From: Parastagonospora avenae f. sp. tritici 18332-5
Taxonomy: Eukaryota > Ascomycota > Dothideomycetes > Pleosporales > Phaeosphaeriaceae
Length of the DNA: 64,000 nucleotides
Direction: 5' to 3'
Assembly (NCBI GenBank): GCA_022559985.1
Contig: JAFJTR010000001.1
Coordinates: forward strand, 1,178,001 to 1,242,000
Positions 11,983 through 22,309 of the stretch are shown one piece after another. The position numbers and the translations under genes were made by a program. Below the pieces are notes generated by a model. It was not told the origin of the DNA and ran no database searches. It saw nothing but the letters and a program-made list of their open reading frames with translations. How positions within the stretch are numbered: position 1 is the first letter of the stretch; each line of letters begins with the position of its first letter.

Positions 11983-12487
11983 TCGGTTGGGGAAGAGTGC
12001 TTCGGCGCGGGGCGACGAGAATGAGGTTCAGATGGGGCGATTTCCTGGGTCCATATCAGTGGAGAGGTTATGAGTAATGTTTCAATGTCATGTTTTCGGC
12101 TGTAGTGCCAAGTGCCAAGCACAACGGGGAGTGACCATGCCCGAGAGTAGATGAGCGCACTGCTGTCCCAACAGAATGAAGTTTCTCTCGTGCCAGGCAG
12201 AAGTAAGTTGAGGTTTCGAATGCAGACAAGCACCATGGAGTAGAGATTTCTTGTATTCTTCTTCCTAAATTCTTCTTACTTGCTCCTTCATTTCAGACGT
12301 AACCATCGCTTCCAAATACAAATCAACCGAAACAAAGAGTCGCAGCCAAAACGCCGGCTCAGATGCTAGCGTATCGTCATATTTTTGTGTAGTAGTAGTA
12401 CAATATCGTACATGCATTTGCGGATATGGGCCGTGAGGGAGATTACGTGTATTGCATGTTTTCTGGTATAAAAAAGATGGCTATCGT
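11983..12487. other. Intergenic region between convergent genes
   Basis: About 500 bases holding the 3' ends of het-C (+) and HSP10 (-). No coding signal is supported. Confidence 0.5.
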
Positions 12488-12965
12488 TTACTCGTTGATC
12501 TTGGCGAGGAGCTCGTGGTCGCGGAACAGCGAGTATTCATCCTCGCCGACCTTGATGGGGCTGCCGCCGAACTGCTGTTGTGTTAGTTCTCTGCCGTATC
12601 GTACCAGCTATATCTATATCGAATCTTGACGTACCTGGGGAATCAAAACCTTGTCGCCGGGCTGGACGCTGGGTGCTACCCTCTTGCCCTCCTTGTCGAA
12701 TGCTCCGGGCCCAACGGCCAGTACCTTGGCCTCGTTCAGCTCCTTGACGGCGGTCTCCGGGAGGAAGATGCCGGTTGCGGTCTTGGCCTCGGGCTTGAGG
12801 CGCTGGACGAGGATGCGGTCGAGAAGAGGGGCGAGAGACTTGATTGACTTGATGGTAGACTGGAGAGGTGTCAGCCCGAAGTTCACATCCATGCGGAGCT
12901 TGCGGAGATGCCGGGGGTGTTCGATTGAATAGAGAGCGGGGAAGGTAGGGAACCAAGCTTACCAT
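12488..12965 (-). CDS. HSP10: 10 kDa mitochondrial chaperonin (GroES/HSP10)
   Basis: Co-chaperonin that caps HSP60 in the mitochondrial matrix. The start codon stands alone in exon 1 (12965-12963). Exon 2 is 12859-12635 and exon 3 starts at 12574 or 12571. The product is 103-104 residues, the family length. Motifs are IKSLAPLLDRILVQRLKPE, a mobile loop with TATGIFLPETA, GPGAFDKEGK, GDKVLIPQ and the C-terminal EDEYSLFRDHELLAKINE. The exon 3 acceptor is CAGCAG, giving either IPQQFGG or IPQFGG. A heat-shock element lies about 130 bases upstream and a TATA-like sequence (minus strand, about 13011-13018) lies about 46 bases upstream. It is divergent from TilS. Confidence 0.96.
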
Positions 12966-13271
12966 CTTGATGTGAGGGGTGTTTGAGGATGGAGGTGAGG
13001 TTTGACGGGGTTATATGAGTTCCTAGGCGTGCAGAGTGACAATTGAGATGTGGTGGAGCTGCGGGCGAAGATATTCAATCGCTCAAAACCTCCAGAGAAA
13101 TTTCCAGAACAAGGGTCCGTGCGGCCATCTCAAGTCAGTCACCTCGGAACCACGACGCGCTGCGCTTCCGACCGAGCATTGTCTTGTATTGCCCGTTTCA
13201 GACTTTTTTCCACTCTCGTTCACTTCTTGCATTGGTACTTCGCAGGTGCATCCAATGCTACGGCGCTGTAT
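12966..13271. other. Bidirectional promoter region, HSP10 / TilS
   Basis: Only 306 bases separate the two starts, so both promoters must overlap here. It contains the HSE at 13097-13109 and a TATA-like element on the minus strand near 13011-13018. Confidence 0.6.
13097..13109. promoter_or_regulatory. Heat-shock element, three perfect units
   Basis: GAA at 13097, TTC at 13102 and GAA at 13107 with two-base spacers form the canonical GAAnnTTCnnGAA binding site of the trimeric heat-shock factor. It lies 132 bases from the HSP10 start and about 160 from the TilS start. Its position before a known heat-shock gene makes function likely. Confidence 0.8.
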
Positions 13272-15493
13272 ATGTGGAGAAGCAATGTCCTCAGTTTGAG
13301 GCAATGCTCCTCGGCTGGCCGATTGCGCCGTGGAGTGAACTCGAGATGGTACGGCTCTACAACGAGTTCACCAATCACCGAGAAGGAGTTTGAAGATGCA
13401 TTACAAGTTGTATTGCCGAGAAGATGGGCATTACGGAGGGGCGATGGCCAGAGAGTCTCATCGCTGGGTACGTCGAACCTCACCAATCTCAGAATTGGGA
13501 CTGACTGTCGTGTGCAGGCTTCGCTATCAGTGGTGGAGCCGACTCGATGGCACTTGCTTCTCTATATGCTAGAGCTCGGCAGACCGATGCATCCCTACCG
13601 CAAGGCCATGGCTTTATTGTCGACCACAAAGTGCGTCCAGAGAGTACGGAAGAAGCTGCATGGGTTGCCGAGCAATTGCGCTCCAAATGTGAGCCGCACT
13701 GTGTCTTCAGCTCAAATTATAGCTGACCATACACAGTTGGAATGAAAACCTCGATTCTCACACTCACTTGGCCGAAGGACCTCGACATGTGTGATATCAA
13801 ACGTTTCGAAACGGAAGCGCGCACACGTCGATACCAAGCATTGGGCCGAGCATGCAGAAGAGAAGATATCAGGGCCTTGATGGTAGCACATCATGGTGAT
13901 GATCAGGCCGAGACGATTCTCATGAGGCTTGCAAATAATAGATTACGGACTGGTCTCAAAGGCATGCAGAGCGTCGAGTGGATACCTGAATGTGAAGGCA
14001 TCTATGGCGTGCACCACAGCGGCGACCATCTGGAAGCAAAAGTCACATACAAAATACCGTTTCCGGTTGAGGAAGGCGGTATCCAGATCTTGCGACCCCT
14101 ACTTGCCATGGAGAAGTCCAGACTCATTGCAACCTGTGAAGAGCACGGCACAGAGTGGGCTGAAGATAAATCCAATCATTCGCCGACCTTGACGTCGCGA
14201 AACGCCATCAGACACATCTACAAGGCTCATAAGTTACCGAAAGCCCTGAGCATTCCTTCGCTTGTAGCTTTGTCCCTTCGAATGCAGGAACGTGTCAATG
14301 AACATCAGGCATACGCCCGCAACCTATACGACCAGTGTCTAATGAAGCTCAACATTCAGACGGGCACATTGCTTATTCGCTTTCCACCCTTTCATGCCCT
14401 CCTTGGGCGGCCGATCAAAACCGATGCCGATAAGAACGAAGCCTGGGATAATGCGTATTGCTTGATTGAAAAGGTGGCGGACCTGGTAACTGCCTATTTG
14501 AAGCCTGCGCTGGGCAATTTGGCCGCCAGAGTGGACAGTATCTACCCAGAGTTTTTGACGCCCGAAGACAAGGCAGAGCTCATAGCTGCTGGAGAGGGCC
14601 ACTTCAGAGACAACTTTACAGTGCACCATATATGGTGGCGCAAATGCGACAAGGCCTCTCCTTTCGAGGACTATGGGCTACCAAGCGAGGACTATAGCTC
14701 GACACCGCCGCATCCGAACGAGTGGCTACTCACGCGCCAGACACTCCAACCTGGCGAGGCGAGGAAACTACAAATCGAAGTTCCACCATCGAAAATGTCA
14801 CTTACTACGGACTTATCACGATCCAAAGAAGAGTATCAGTTGTTCGACGGCCGCTTCTGGATCAAACTTCACAACTACACCTACGACACACTGATCATCC
14901 GTACGTTCGAAAAGACAGACATGCGCCACCTCGTTTCACTGCAAAGGAACAAAGGTGCCGTGCGAGGCCTTCGTGGTCCCATCCCAGAGCGATTCATCAC
15001 TGCTGCATTTGCGCTCATCAAGCCTTCCGATGTCCGGTTCACTCTCCCGGCAGTGTTCCGTAGAAGCGTCACAGGCGATGAGACCCTCGTGGGCTTCCCG
15101 ACACTCAACGTCCGCATGGATGGCTTGGGCCCGGCAGAAGGGATATGTCACTGGCACGTGCGCTACAAGAAGATCGACTTCGGCCAACGCTCGATTGACG
15201 ACATTATAGTCCCCGGAACCAAAAAAATGGACTATGTCAACCAAGAAAAAACTCAACGGCACCAGAACAAACGCGTCTCGAAATTGAGAATTCGGGGAAA
15301 TCGAGTCGCTGATTACGTATCGGATACAGATAGGCTTACGGGCTACAAGCAAGTTTACGAGAAGAGTGGTGACGATGCGATGCGTGAAAGTAAGAAGTCA
15401 TTGCAATATACCCAGAGGGCAATGCAGGTCGAAGATCTTGTAGGATTGGAATTTCTGCGTGATGACAATGAGCAGGACAAGGAGAAGAGGTGA
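13272..15493 (+). CDS. tRNA(Ile)-lysidine synthase (TilS/MesJ family), probably mitochondrial
   Basis: Converts the wobble C of tRNA-Ile(CAU) to lysidine so that it reads AUA, an activity of bacteria and organelles. Exons 13272-13467, 13518-13688 and 13737-15493 give about 707 residues. The PP-loop ATP site is FAISGGADSMAL, split from the N-terminus by intron 1. Further motifs are VDHKVRPEST, SILTLTWP, VAHHGDDQAETILMRL and WAEDKSNHSPTLTSRNAIRH. The chosen start gives MWRSNVLSLRQCSSAGRLRR, a good mitochondrial presequence. An upstream in-frame extension exists but looks non-coding. The protein is longer than bacterial TilS, with a poorly conserved C-terminal half and a basic tail. Confidence 0.9.
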
Positions 15494-15853
15494 AAATCTG
15501 GGCTGTGAAGAGTAGCAACGGGAAAGAGACTGTAATAGGCTCAAGCACGGCAGCGATGAATCCAACCAATTTCACTTGTTCAGCTAGCACACTGTTATCT
15601 GGATGATGCAATCCACATCACCTACAGTGGTCCTGCAGGACAAGAGCTGATGTTGAGGACAAGGCCGCGCAAAGTGGACCCTTGCGCGTTTTGACAGGGG
15701 TCTTCTTGCCGAGGTACCTTCCCCAGATTTAGTGACGTCCGCTTCAGCTCCGCAAACCACTGCCGTCCGATCTTCACTCTGGTTCCTTCAATCTAGACAT
15801 TCCCACAACTTTTATATTTTCCTTCGAAACCAGAACCTGGGAAATAGATCAAA
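15494..15853. other. Intergenic region upstream of the SDR gene
   Basis: About 360 bases; an A/T-rich TTTTATATTTT lies about 40 bases before the start at 15854. No other feature is seen. Confidence 0.4.
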
Positions 15854-16906
15854 ATGCCTACAGCCATGCCAAAAGTAAAGCAATCGGGCTTGAGCAAAGA
15901 GCTCTCAGAGCCGCTCCCAGACCCAGGCAGTTTCGAGGGTATGCCAGGCGTAAGGAGTATAGCTGGAGATTTGGGTAATCAGTGAGTATGCGTGACTAAC
16001 ACAGACTATTCATACCTCACATTCTAACTGCGTCTAAAGGAGAGTCAAAGGCAAAGTCATCATCGTAACCGGTACCTACACCCCCAACCACACCCTCCAC
16101 ACTCCACTAACCCTCCCCCAGGCGCAAACTCCATCATAGGCATTGGCCGGGCCTCCGCCCACCAATTCGCGCGCAACGGCGCCCGCGCCATCTACATCTG
16201 CGACTTCTCCTCTTCCAACCTCGCGCAGCACAAGCGCGAGCTCACTACTCTCTACCCCAGCGTCGATATCCACACGCGCACCTTTGATGCCGCCGACGAA
16301 TTCGCCGTGGCCGCCGTCGTGCAAGAAGCCGTCTCCACCTACGGGCGGCTCGACGTCTTCTTCGCCAACGCGGGCATCTCCAGCGGCAAAGTATTCTGGG
16401 AAGAAGACAGCGCGGGCTTCATGCACGTGATGAAGACCAACGCGCTGTCCGTGTTTCTCGCGGCCAAGTACGCGAGTCGCGCGATGCTGAAGACGTCTGC
16501 GGACAAGCCCTATCCGTCGGGCTCGATTATCGCGACCGCGTCCGTGGCCGGGTTGAAGTCGAATGCCGGGCCGACGGATTACTCGGCGTCCAAGGCGGCG
16601 GTCGTCAGTTTGATGCAGACGTGTGCGTATCAACTGGTCGGCACGGGTATCAGATGTAATGCGGTTTGTCCGGGGCTGATTGAGACGGGCATGACCAAGG
16701 TTACGTACGATGCGGCGAGGAAGAGGGGCAGTGAGGGGAAGATTGGGCAGTTGAATCCGCTCAGGAGAGGCGGGCAGCCAGATGAGATTGCAAGGGCGGT
16801 GCTGTTTTTGGCGAGTGATGAGGCGAGTTATGTGAATGCGCAGGCGTGGGCGGTGGATGGGGGGTTGTCGGGGGGCATGCCGTTTGTGCCGGGCAAGTTG
16901 GCGTAG
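15854..16906 (+). CDS. Short-chain dehydrogenase/reductase
   Basis: A classical SDR using NAD(P)H on an unknown alcohol or ketone. Exons 15854-15981, 16040-16071 and 16122-16906 give 314 residues. The cofactor loop is TGANSIIGIGRASAHQFA, slightly longer than the usual TGxxxGIG, followed by IYICDFSS after strand 2. Then come FFANAGIS (the NAG motif), a catalytic serine in ATASVAGL, and YSASK with catalytic Tyr and Lys. The C-terminus VNAQAWAVDGGLSGG is typical of the family. A 43-residue N-terminal extension without a clear signal precedes the Rossmann fold. The 32-base middle exon encodes only the first strand. Substrate cannot be read from sequence. Confidence 0.9.
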
Positions 16907-17212
16907 GCTCTATACTTGAATGATAGCTGTGCGCTTTACTTCACGATGGGCGTATCATTTTGGACTGTCTGATTTTATTGTCGTCTGACTTGTTCTGCAT
17001 CCGCTCATACTCGAAGGTCTCCTGTCTCCGTCGACATTCTCGAATTCCACCTCACCCACCACCTTTGTCCATTACCGTTCGATAATTGTTTTCCTCTTCC
17101 CTACCGCAACAACCCAGTTTAGTCCCGTTCGTATCCATGAGCTATCACATGTCAGCTCTACACCACCACACCTGTGAGATCGTAACTAACCACGTAAGTA
17201 CGCCATGTTATC
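16907..17212. other. Intergenic region between convergent genes
   Basis: About 300 bases between the SDR stop and the stop of the small minus-strand gene; C/T-rich, nothing recognised. Confidence 0.4.
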
Positions 17213-17678
17213 TTAGTATTTCTTTTCCACGAGCTGTTCCTGTAGTCGCCCCAAGAGATCCTCAAGGGCAGCTTTTGGTGTAAGATGTAGGTTTTCGGGG
17301 CTTTTGAGCTCATCATATCCGGCATTGCCCTTATATACGATGACATGGGCTCTATAGTCCTCGTTGACCTTCTCGAAAACAGTGCTCCAGTGCTGATCGA
17401 GGGAACATTGCTTGCTCCATATGGCTTTGGGATGATGTAGACGGTGCAGCCCCAGATGATCTTGTTGCCGTTGTTCTCGAAGCGCTCAATGTATTCTTCT
17501 GGGATGACGCTCCAGGTGTGACCCTGGGGGAAGGACCTGCCCCAGAGGAGCTTGGCTTGGTCTGGATGCAGAGTTGGTGAATGGAAGGTAAGGCAATAGG
17601 AGATGGGAGCTGACCGATGATGGTGTTCTTGAGGTTGGCGTCCATGACGCTGCCTTCGAAGGGGCCGATTCGAGACAT
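17213..17678 (-). pseudogene. Small-protein family member with internal duplication; frame broken or extra intron
   Basis: Not a family I can name. The start MSRIGPFEGSVMDANLKNTI is followed by a 53-base phase-1 intron (17614-17562) and DQAKLLWGRSFPQGHTWSVI. A similar unit follows: KAIWSKQCSLDQHWSTVFEK, then YRAHVIVYKGNAG and the tail ALEDLLGRLQEQLVEKKY. The two halves are in frames differing by one base, with the switch near 17420-17440. Either this is a frameshifted copy, or a weak 50-base intron (GTCTAC..CAG) restores the frame, or the sequence has an error. Its neighbour at 18282 shares the start, intron position and DQAK motif. A TATA-like element lies near 17796-17805. No signal peptide or membrane segment is seen. 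Confidence 0.55.
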
Positions 17679-18281
17679 TGTTGGTGGTGAGGTTGGATTG
17701 GAAGAGGGTTTGTTGATTGTGATGTGGAAGTTTGTGATGGAGTTGTGAGGAGTTGGAGAGGTTGTCGAGGAAGAGGAGGAGGCGGACAGCTGAAGTTTTA
17801 TATATCTCAGGGAGTCTCGGTGAGCTACCTGGGCTTATTGTGGCATTGCTTCAATTGGAAGCTCAATAGCCAAGAGCCCTATTGAGGAATGCCGCTCCTT
17901 CACTTCTGTTCTGAATAAACATTAGCTTCATTGAGGTTCGCAGTGAATAGCAAAGCCACACGATGTTGCACACGTACCAAGCTAGACATTTGGGAAGCTT
18001 TCGATCGATTCGCGATGATTGGAGTATGTAAAGGAGGAGAGTCTGCGCGAAGCGTGCGTCTTTTATAGCCGACGAAGCGCGGCGAGCATCCGTTTGTATG
18101 GCCACTCTTCACATCCAGCCGTACCCACACATGTAATCGCACTAGACCGGCGTGTTTGCACATGCACATGCACAATAACACTGTCCTGACCGCCCAAATC
18201 TCTAACGAACGCCTCGTAGCCATGAAACCCCACACCTCCAACGCCGACCTGATCTCTACGCCTGCAACGTCCACCACGAAC
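17679..18281. other. Intergenic region between two tandem family members
   Basis: About 600 bases with the promoter of the 17.2 kb gene (TATATAAAA on the minus strand near 17800). No further supported gene. Confidence 0.4.
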
Positions 18282-18642
18282 CTAAGCCTGATCCATACTC
18301 GCCCGAAGCTTTCCTTGCAGCTCGGACAATAGGTCGAGGAGCGCAAGCGTGCTGTTCCAAATCTCATCACTCTGGTCCAGAAACACACGATCGACTGGGC
18401 TGTCGGGAGACGTGTACACGGCGGCGTGAGCGATCCACTTGTCATGATCCGTGCCCTCTTCCAAGACGACGCTCCAATCATGACCTTGGGGATGAAGCGC
18501 GCCGTATTGAACTTTAGCTTGATCTATAGAATAGTCAGGGTGTGAAGATATGGCGGTCTAGTGGTTCACTTGTACCGATGATGGAGTCTTTGAGATGTTT
18601 CTCGATGATGAAGGTTTCGTATGCGCTTGTCTGGGCAGCCAT
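18282..18642 (-). CDS. Small protein of the same unrecognised family
   Basis: Two exons (18642-18576 and 18523-18282) give 102 residues. After AYETFIIEKHLKDSII a phase-1 intron (GTACAA..TAG) splits the Asp codon of DQAK. Then come QYGALHPQGHDWSVVLEE, WIAHAAVYTSPDSPVDRVF and a C-terminal helix LLDLLSELQGKLRASMD. The start, intron position and the motifs DQAK and PQGHxWSV are shared with the gene at 17213. The pattern A-x-VYTxP-x-S and a terminal helix are shared with the gene at 31072. No signal peptide or catalytic motif is evident. The chosen start is the first ATG; a perfect inverted repeat lies 60-75 bases upstream of it. Confidence 0.72.
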
Positions 18643-18702
18643 TTGAGATGGAGTATCTGTAGACGGCAGGAGTAGAATTTCGCTATCGTGAATGGGAAAG
18701 GG

Positions 18703-18718
18703 TTTGAATAGATTCAAA
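18703..18718. repeat. Perfect inverted repeat TTTGAAT-AG-ATTCAAA
   Basis: Seven-base arms with a two-base centre, 61-76 bases upstream of the start of the small protein at 18642. It could be a dimeric regulator site or chance. Confidence 0.4.
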
Positions 18719-19030
18719 AGCAGATTCCTTGCATGCTAGTTCAAGTCCAAGCGTGGCGACTGTTTTCCATTCACTGTGGCTTTCCACTGCGCACTTCTGA
18801 GCGACGTGATGCCCATGGACGAGCCATCGTGTCAACGTTAGTAATAACTAAAGCAATTAAAGAACTAAGTCATAATGACGCAGCCACAAGTAGCCCACGT
18901 AGCTTTCTGTCGTTGAATGTGGCGCGTGGTAGACAAGCCGTCAAGTCTACAGATCCTGGTGAGGTCTCATCAAGTATGACCTTCCACCAGAAGGTAAAGA
19001 GAAGCATATGACAGCCTTATTGGAGCCACA

Positions 19031-19057
19031 TTTTTTTTTTGGGGGGGGGAGGGGGGG
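19031..19057. repeat. Homopolymer tract T10-G9-A-G7
   Basis: Ten T, nine G, one A, seven G in a row. Lengths in such tracts are error-prone in sequencing and assembly. Confidence 0.9.
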
Positions 19058-19303
19058 CCACAGAATCATGATACATCTCCCTGCGTCCATGGATGATGCG
19101 TAATGTGAGAAGGTGAAAGTCCCACCCTTATCGATAAGCCCACCCATCCCATCCCATCTCAGCCCTACGCACGTCCCCCAACTTTTCTTCCCGCCCACGC
19201 GCATCCACCACCTTATCCTCACCCACCACACGCGCACCCACCAACCCGCCTTCACAAACTCACCCCAAAAACACCCACCACTCCACCCAGACATCCGCCC
19301 AAA

Positions 19304-19583
19304 ATGTCCACCCAAGCCTACACCACCCAAACCGCCGCAGACCCCACCGCCATCGACGCCTCGGCGCGCACCGTCCACTACAAGTGCGGCGACTGCGACC
19401 AGGACGTGCCGCTGAAGCGCGGCGAACCTATTCGCTGCAGGAACTGTGGGCATCGCGTGTTGTATAAGCAGCGGACGAATCGGTAAGTGCAAGATGGCTT
19501 GGTTGGAGGATGAGGGATGGGAATGTGGATGGGCATGAGGGCTAATAGTTGGGGGTAGGATGGTGCAGTTTGAGGCGCGTTGA
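19304..19583 (+). CDS. RPB12: RNA polymerases I, II and III shared subunit RPABC4 (Rpb12)
   Basis: Small zinc-ribbon subunit common to all three nuclear RNA polymerases. Exons 19304-19482 and 19559-19583 give 67 residues, the family length. Two CxxC pairs bind zinc: YKCGDCDQDVPLKRGEPIRC and RNCGHRVLYKQRTNR. The last exon adds MVQFEAR, the conserved C-terminal tail of the family, which confirms the intron. A variable Thr/Ala-rich N-terminus precedes the ribbon. Confidence 0.95.
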
Positions 19584-20223
19584 GCGATGACGGCGATGGC
19601 GACGGCGACGGCGAAGAGCGACATGCGACTTTTGGGATCGAGCTTGGGGCGGCGAGAATTATGGATGCGATGGGAGCATGGATGAGCATGGGGCAGACAT
19701 CATCTGTACAGGACGATTAGTGTCGCAAATCGCACTACTATGCTGCAAGAGAAGCGAGGATGAGGGCATGATGCGACACTAGTCCGAGCGAAATTCAAGC
19801 CTGGCTGGATCACATCACATCACAGCGGGGAGGATAGTCATTTCAAGTCGACATACACAGTTCACGACATCAAAGACATGAACCTCACGGGAAATTCTTA
19901 CACGCAATGTGCATTTCTTCTTCAGATTTCTAGCATCGAGTGGTACAACTCCGCAGGGCCCTTTGCCCAGAGTGTGAACCCACAACATCCTAACCGCTTC
20001 TTTGCCAAGCCCCAAACTTTGCGTCACGTTGGGTCTGTAAATGGAAAAGGAACAGGCCTTCAAGGAGTGAAAAGCCAACATGAGGAACAAAACGCCCGTA
20101 CGATGCTCGTATTTGATGTATGATCGTAGAATAGTCAACCTCTTTCGTGAGATGCAGTCCTAAACATCCGCCACAAAATCTTGATACGTTCGTGATGCAT
20201 TGACTGGCCGTAACTAAGAGCAT
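19584..20223. other. Intergenic region between convergent genes
   Basis: About 640 bases with the 3' ends of RPB12 and the kinase gene. Nothing further is supported. Confidence 0.4.
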
Positions 20224-22309
20224 CTAAGGGCCGCGGTACGCGTCGAAACGCTTGTACGTGTAGCCGATGAAAGGCAAGCTCGTCGCATATTCGTCGTCAC
20301 CAGCCTGCGCAGCCTGAGCCCTGTACGCAGCGCTAGTGTCTTGCTGGTCAATCTCGTCGATAGGAAAGTAAGCCGTGTCGACGTTCGAGTTCAGCTTGGG
20401 CTCGAACGGCGCGCGGATCCTACGCAGCCCATTCCAGTCGACGCCACGGAAGAAAGGATGCTGCTTGATCTCGCTAGCGCCTCCAATGCGGCCGAGACGG
20501 TGTTCGGCATCGCAAATCAAGCTAGAAGATTTATTAGCACACGAGTCATGACGAGACAGCACATTGGGAAAACTCACCGCTTAACAAAGTCCTCGGCCTC
20601 GGCACCAAGCTGCTGGTCGGGAGGGAAATGCAGATTACGCGGCCAGTCGACAATCTTGCGGTATGTGTCGTGGGGCTCTTCAGCGCAGAACGGGGGCCAG
20701 CCGATGAGGCACTCGAACATGATGGTGCCGACTGACCACCAATCGCAAGAGTAGTCATATCCCTGTCCGCTGAAGATCTCCGGCGCTATGTAGTCGGGAG
20801 TACCCACGGTCGAGTACGCTAGCTGCCGTCGGGACTTCCTCCATGTGTTGATTTGGGTACGGTTGCTGACTGTCAGTTGGATCTGGTCTAGGTTCATGGA
20901 ATTTCGGTTGTCGCGTGCAGACTTGTGCGCGCCACCTGCGAGGAGCTTCTTGTAGTAGCCTGCATCGTGCTCCTTGTGGAAACCGGTGGAGAGACCGAAA
21001 TCCGTGAGCTTGATGTGGCCTCCTCGGTCGAGCAGGATGTTGTCGGGCTTGATGTCACTTCGCAGGGTTAGTCTGACATGATGAAGTAATGTGTGCGCAA
21101 ATGGGACTTACCGGTGAATGAAGCCGAGTTTGTGGACGGCCTCAATGGCTAGCGTGATCTCGGCCATGTAGAAGCGGGTAATGTCCTCTGTGAAGATCTC
21201 GTATTTGATGAGCATAGTCATCAGATCACCACCAGGCAAGAACTCCATAAGCATGTAGAGGAAGGTGTTGTCCTGGAAGGTGGTGTGCAGCTTGACGACC
21301 CAGGGGCTGTCTGACTCGGCAAGGATATCACGTTCTGACCGTACGTGGGCGAGTTGGTCCTTTTTGAACTGCAAGGCGTTAGTGTTGTGTGGGCAAGGTC
21401 GCCGGGAATCTTACCATCTCTTGCTTGACGAGCGATTTGAGAGCATAGATCTTGCCGTCGTTCTTCCTCTGGACAAGCTTGACCTCTCCGAAAGCGCCCT
21501 TGCCGATGATCTTGAGGGTGGAGAAGTTCTCGGGCTTCTCCTTGGTCCGTAGGAACCGCAGGTATTCGACCTCTGCTTTGCGCATGCTGTTCTCCTTCTG
21601 AATCTTGCGATTGTCCGAGATGGAGGGCTCCTTCATGATGGACTCGAGTTCCAAAGCTCTGCCTGGGGGTTAGCAATGTGTGTGCGGCGAGCGGCAATGG
21701 CGAACCCTACCTCTGGTTCCGGTCGCGTGCCCGCTGGACGCTGTCCTTGAAGAATGTGTTGATCAGGCTCTTGGACATGGTGGCCTGCTTCTCGACGTTG
21801 TCCGAGTACTTCTCGGGCTGGCGCTTGGGGGCCTCTTCATCGTAGAGCGAGGGCTGGCGTGGGCCTTGCGAGGCACCGTAGCTGCCGTAGCTGTAGCCCC
21901 GGTTGTCTGCGGTGCGTGGGCGCTGGGGGTTTGGCGAGGGCTGGCGACCGTACGGGCTGCCAGAGCGGCCACTGCCTCCCAAGTGCTGCGAGGAGAGCTG
22001 CTGGGCCAGGCCGTTGGCATCGAAGCGTTGCTGCAAGTGCTGTGTCTGGAGGTTTCCCTGCTGACCCTGGTACTGCGCCTGTTGGTACGGGTTCTGGAAG
22101 TAGCCGCCGCTGCTGCCACCGCCACCACCACCACCGCTATATCCGTTGCCCTGCTGCTGCTGTTGCGCTCCCCAGACCTCCTGCTGGCCGATTGGCTGTG
22201 GGAACGTCGACGGAGTGGTGGGAAATGCTCGGCCTGCGTCTTGATACTGGTTACGGTCGCCACCGCCAAAGTTCAGCTGCAGCCGGTTCGACTGCTGGTT
22301 GCTGTTCAT
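20224..22309 (-). CDS. cot-1: NDR/LATS-family Ser/Thr kinase (COT-1 / Cbk1 / Orb6)
   Basis: Polarity and hyphal-growth kinase of the RAM/MOR pathway, working with a MOB2-type partner. Five exons (22309-21711, 21658-21415, 21368-21112, 21057-20578, 20521-20224) give 625 residues. The N-terminal 180 residues are Q/G/N/P-rich and disordered. A basic MOB-binding helix follows, with VEYLRFLRTKEKPENF. The kinase domain shows IGKGAFGEVKLVQ, IYALKSL (catalytic Lys), FIHRDIKPDNILL and DFGLS. The long activation-segment insert with GTPDYIAPE is typical of NDR kinases. The C-terminal extension ends in the hydrophobic motif PFIGYTYKRFDAY, whose Thr is the expected target of an upstream GCK-type kinase. 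Confidence 0.96.

Larger units (their letters stand above)
18643..19303. other. Divergent intergenic region with a homopolymer tract
   Basis: Holds the promoters of the 18.3 kb gene (-) and RPB12 (+). It contains the inverted repeat at 18703-18718 and the T10G9AG7 run at 19031-19057. An antisense frame at 18947-19624 is accidental. Confidence 0.4.

Noticed and set aside
18735..18750. GTTCAAGTC, resembling a tRNA B box
   Set aside because: Flanking bases do not form a T stem, and no acceptor or anticodon arm can be folded around it.
18947..19624. 225-codon minus-strand frame covering RPB12
   Set aside because: It is the complement of a real, highly conserved gene, and its product is low-complexity.
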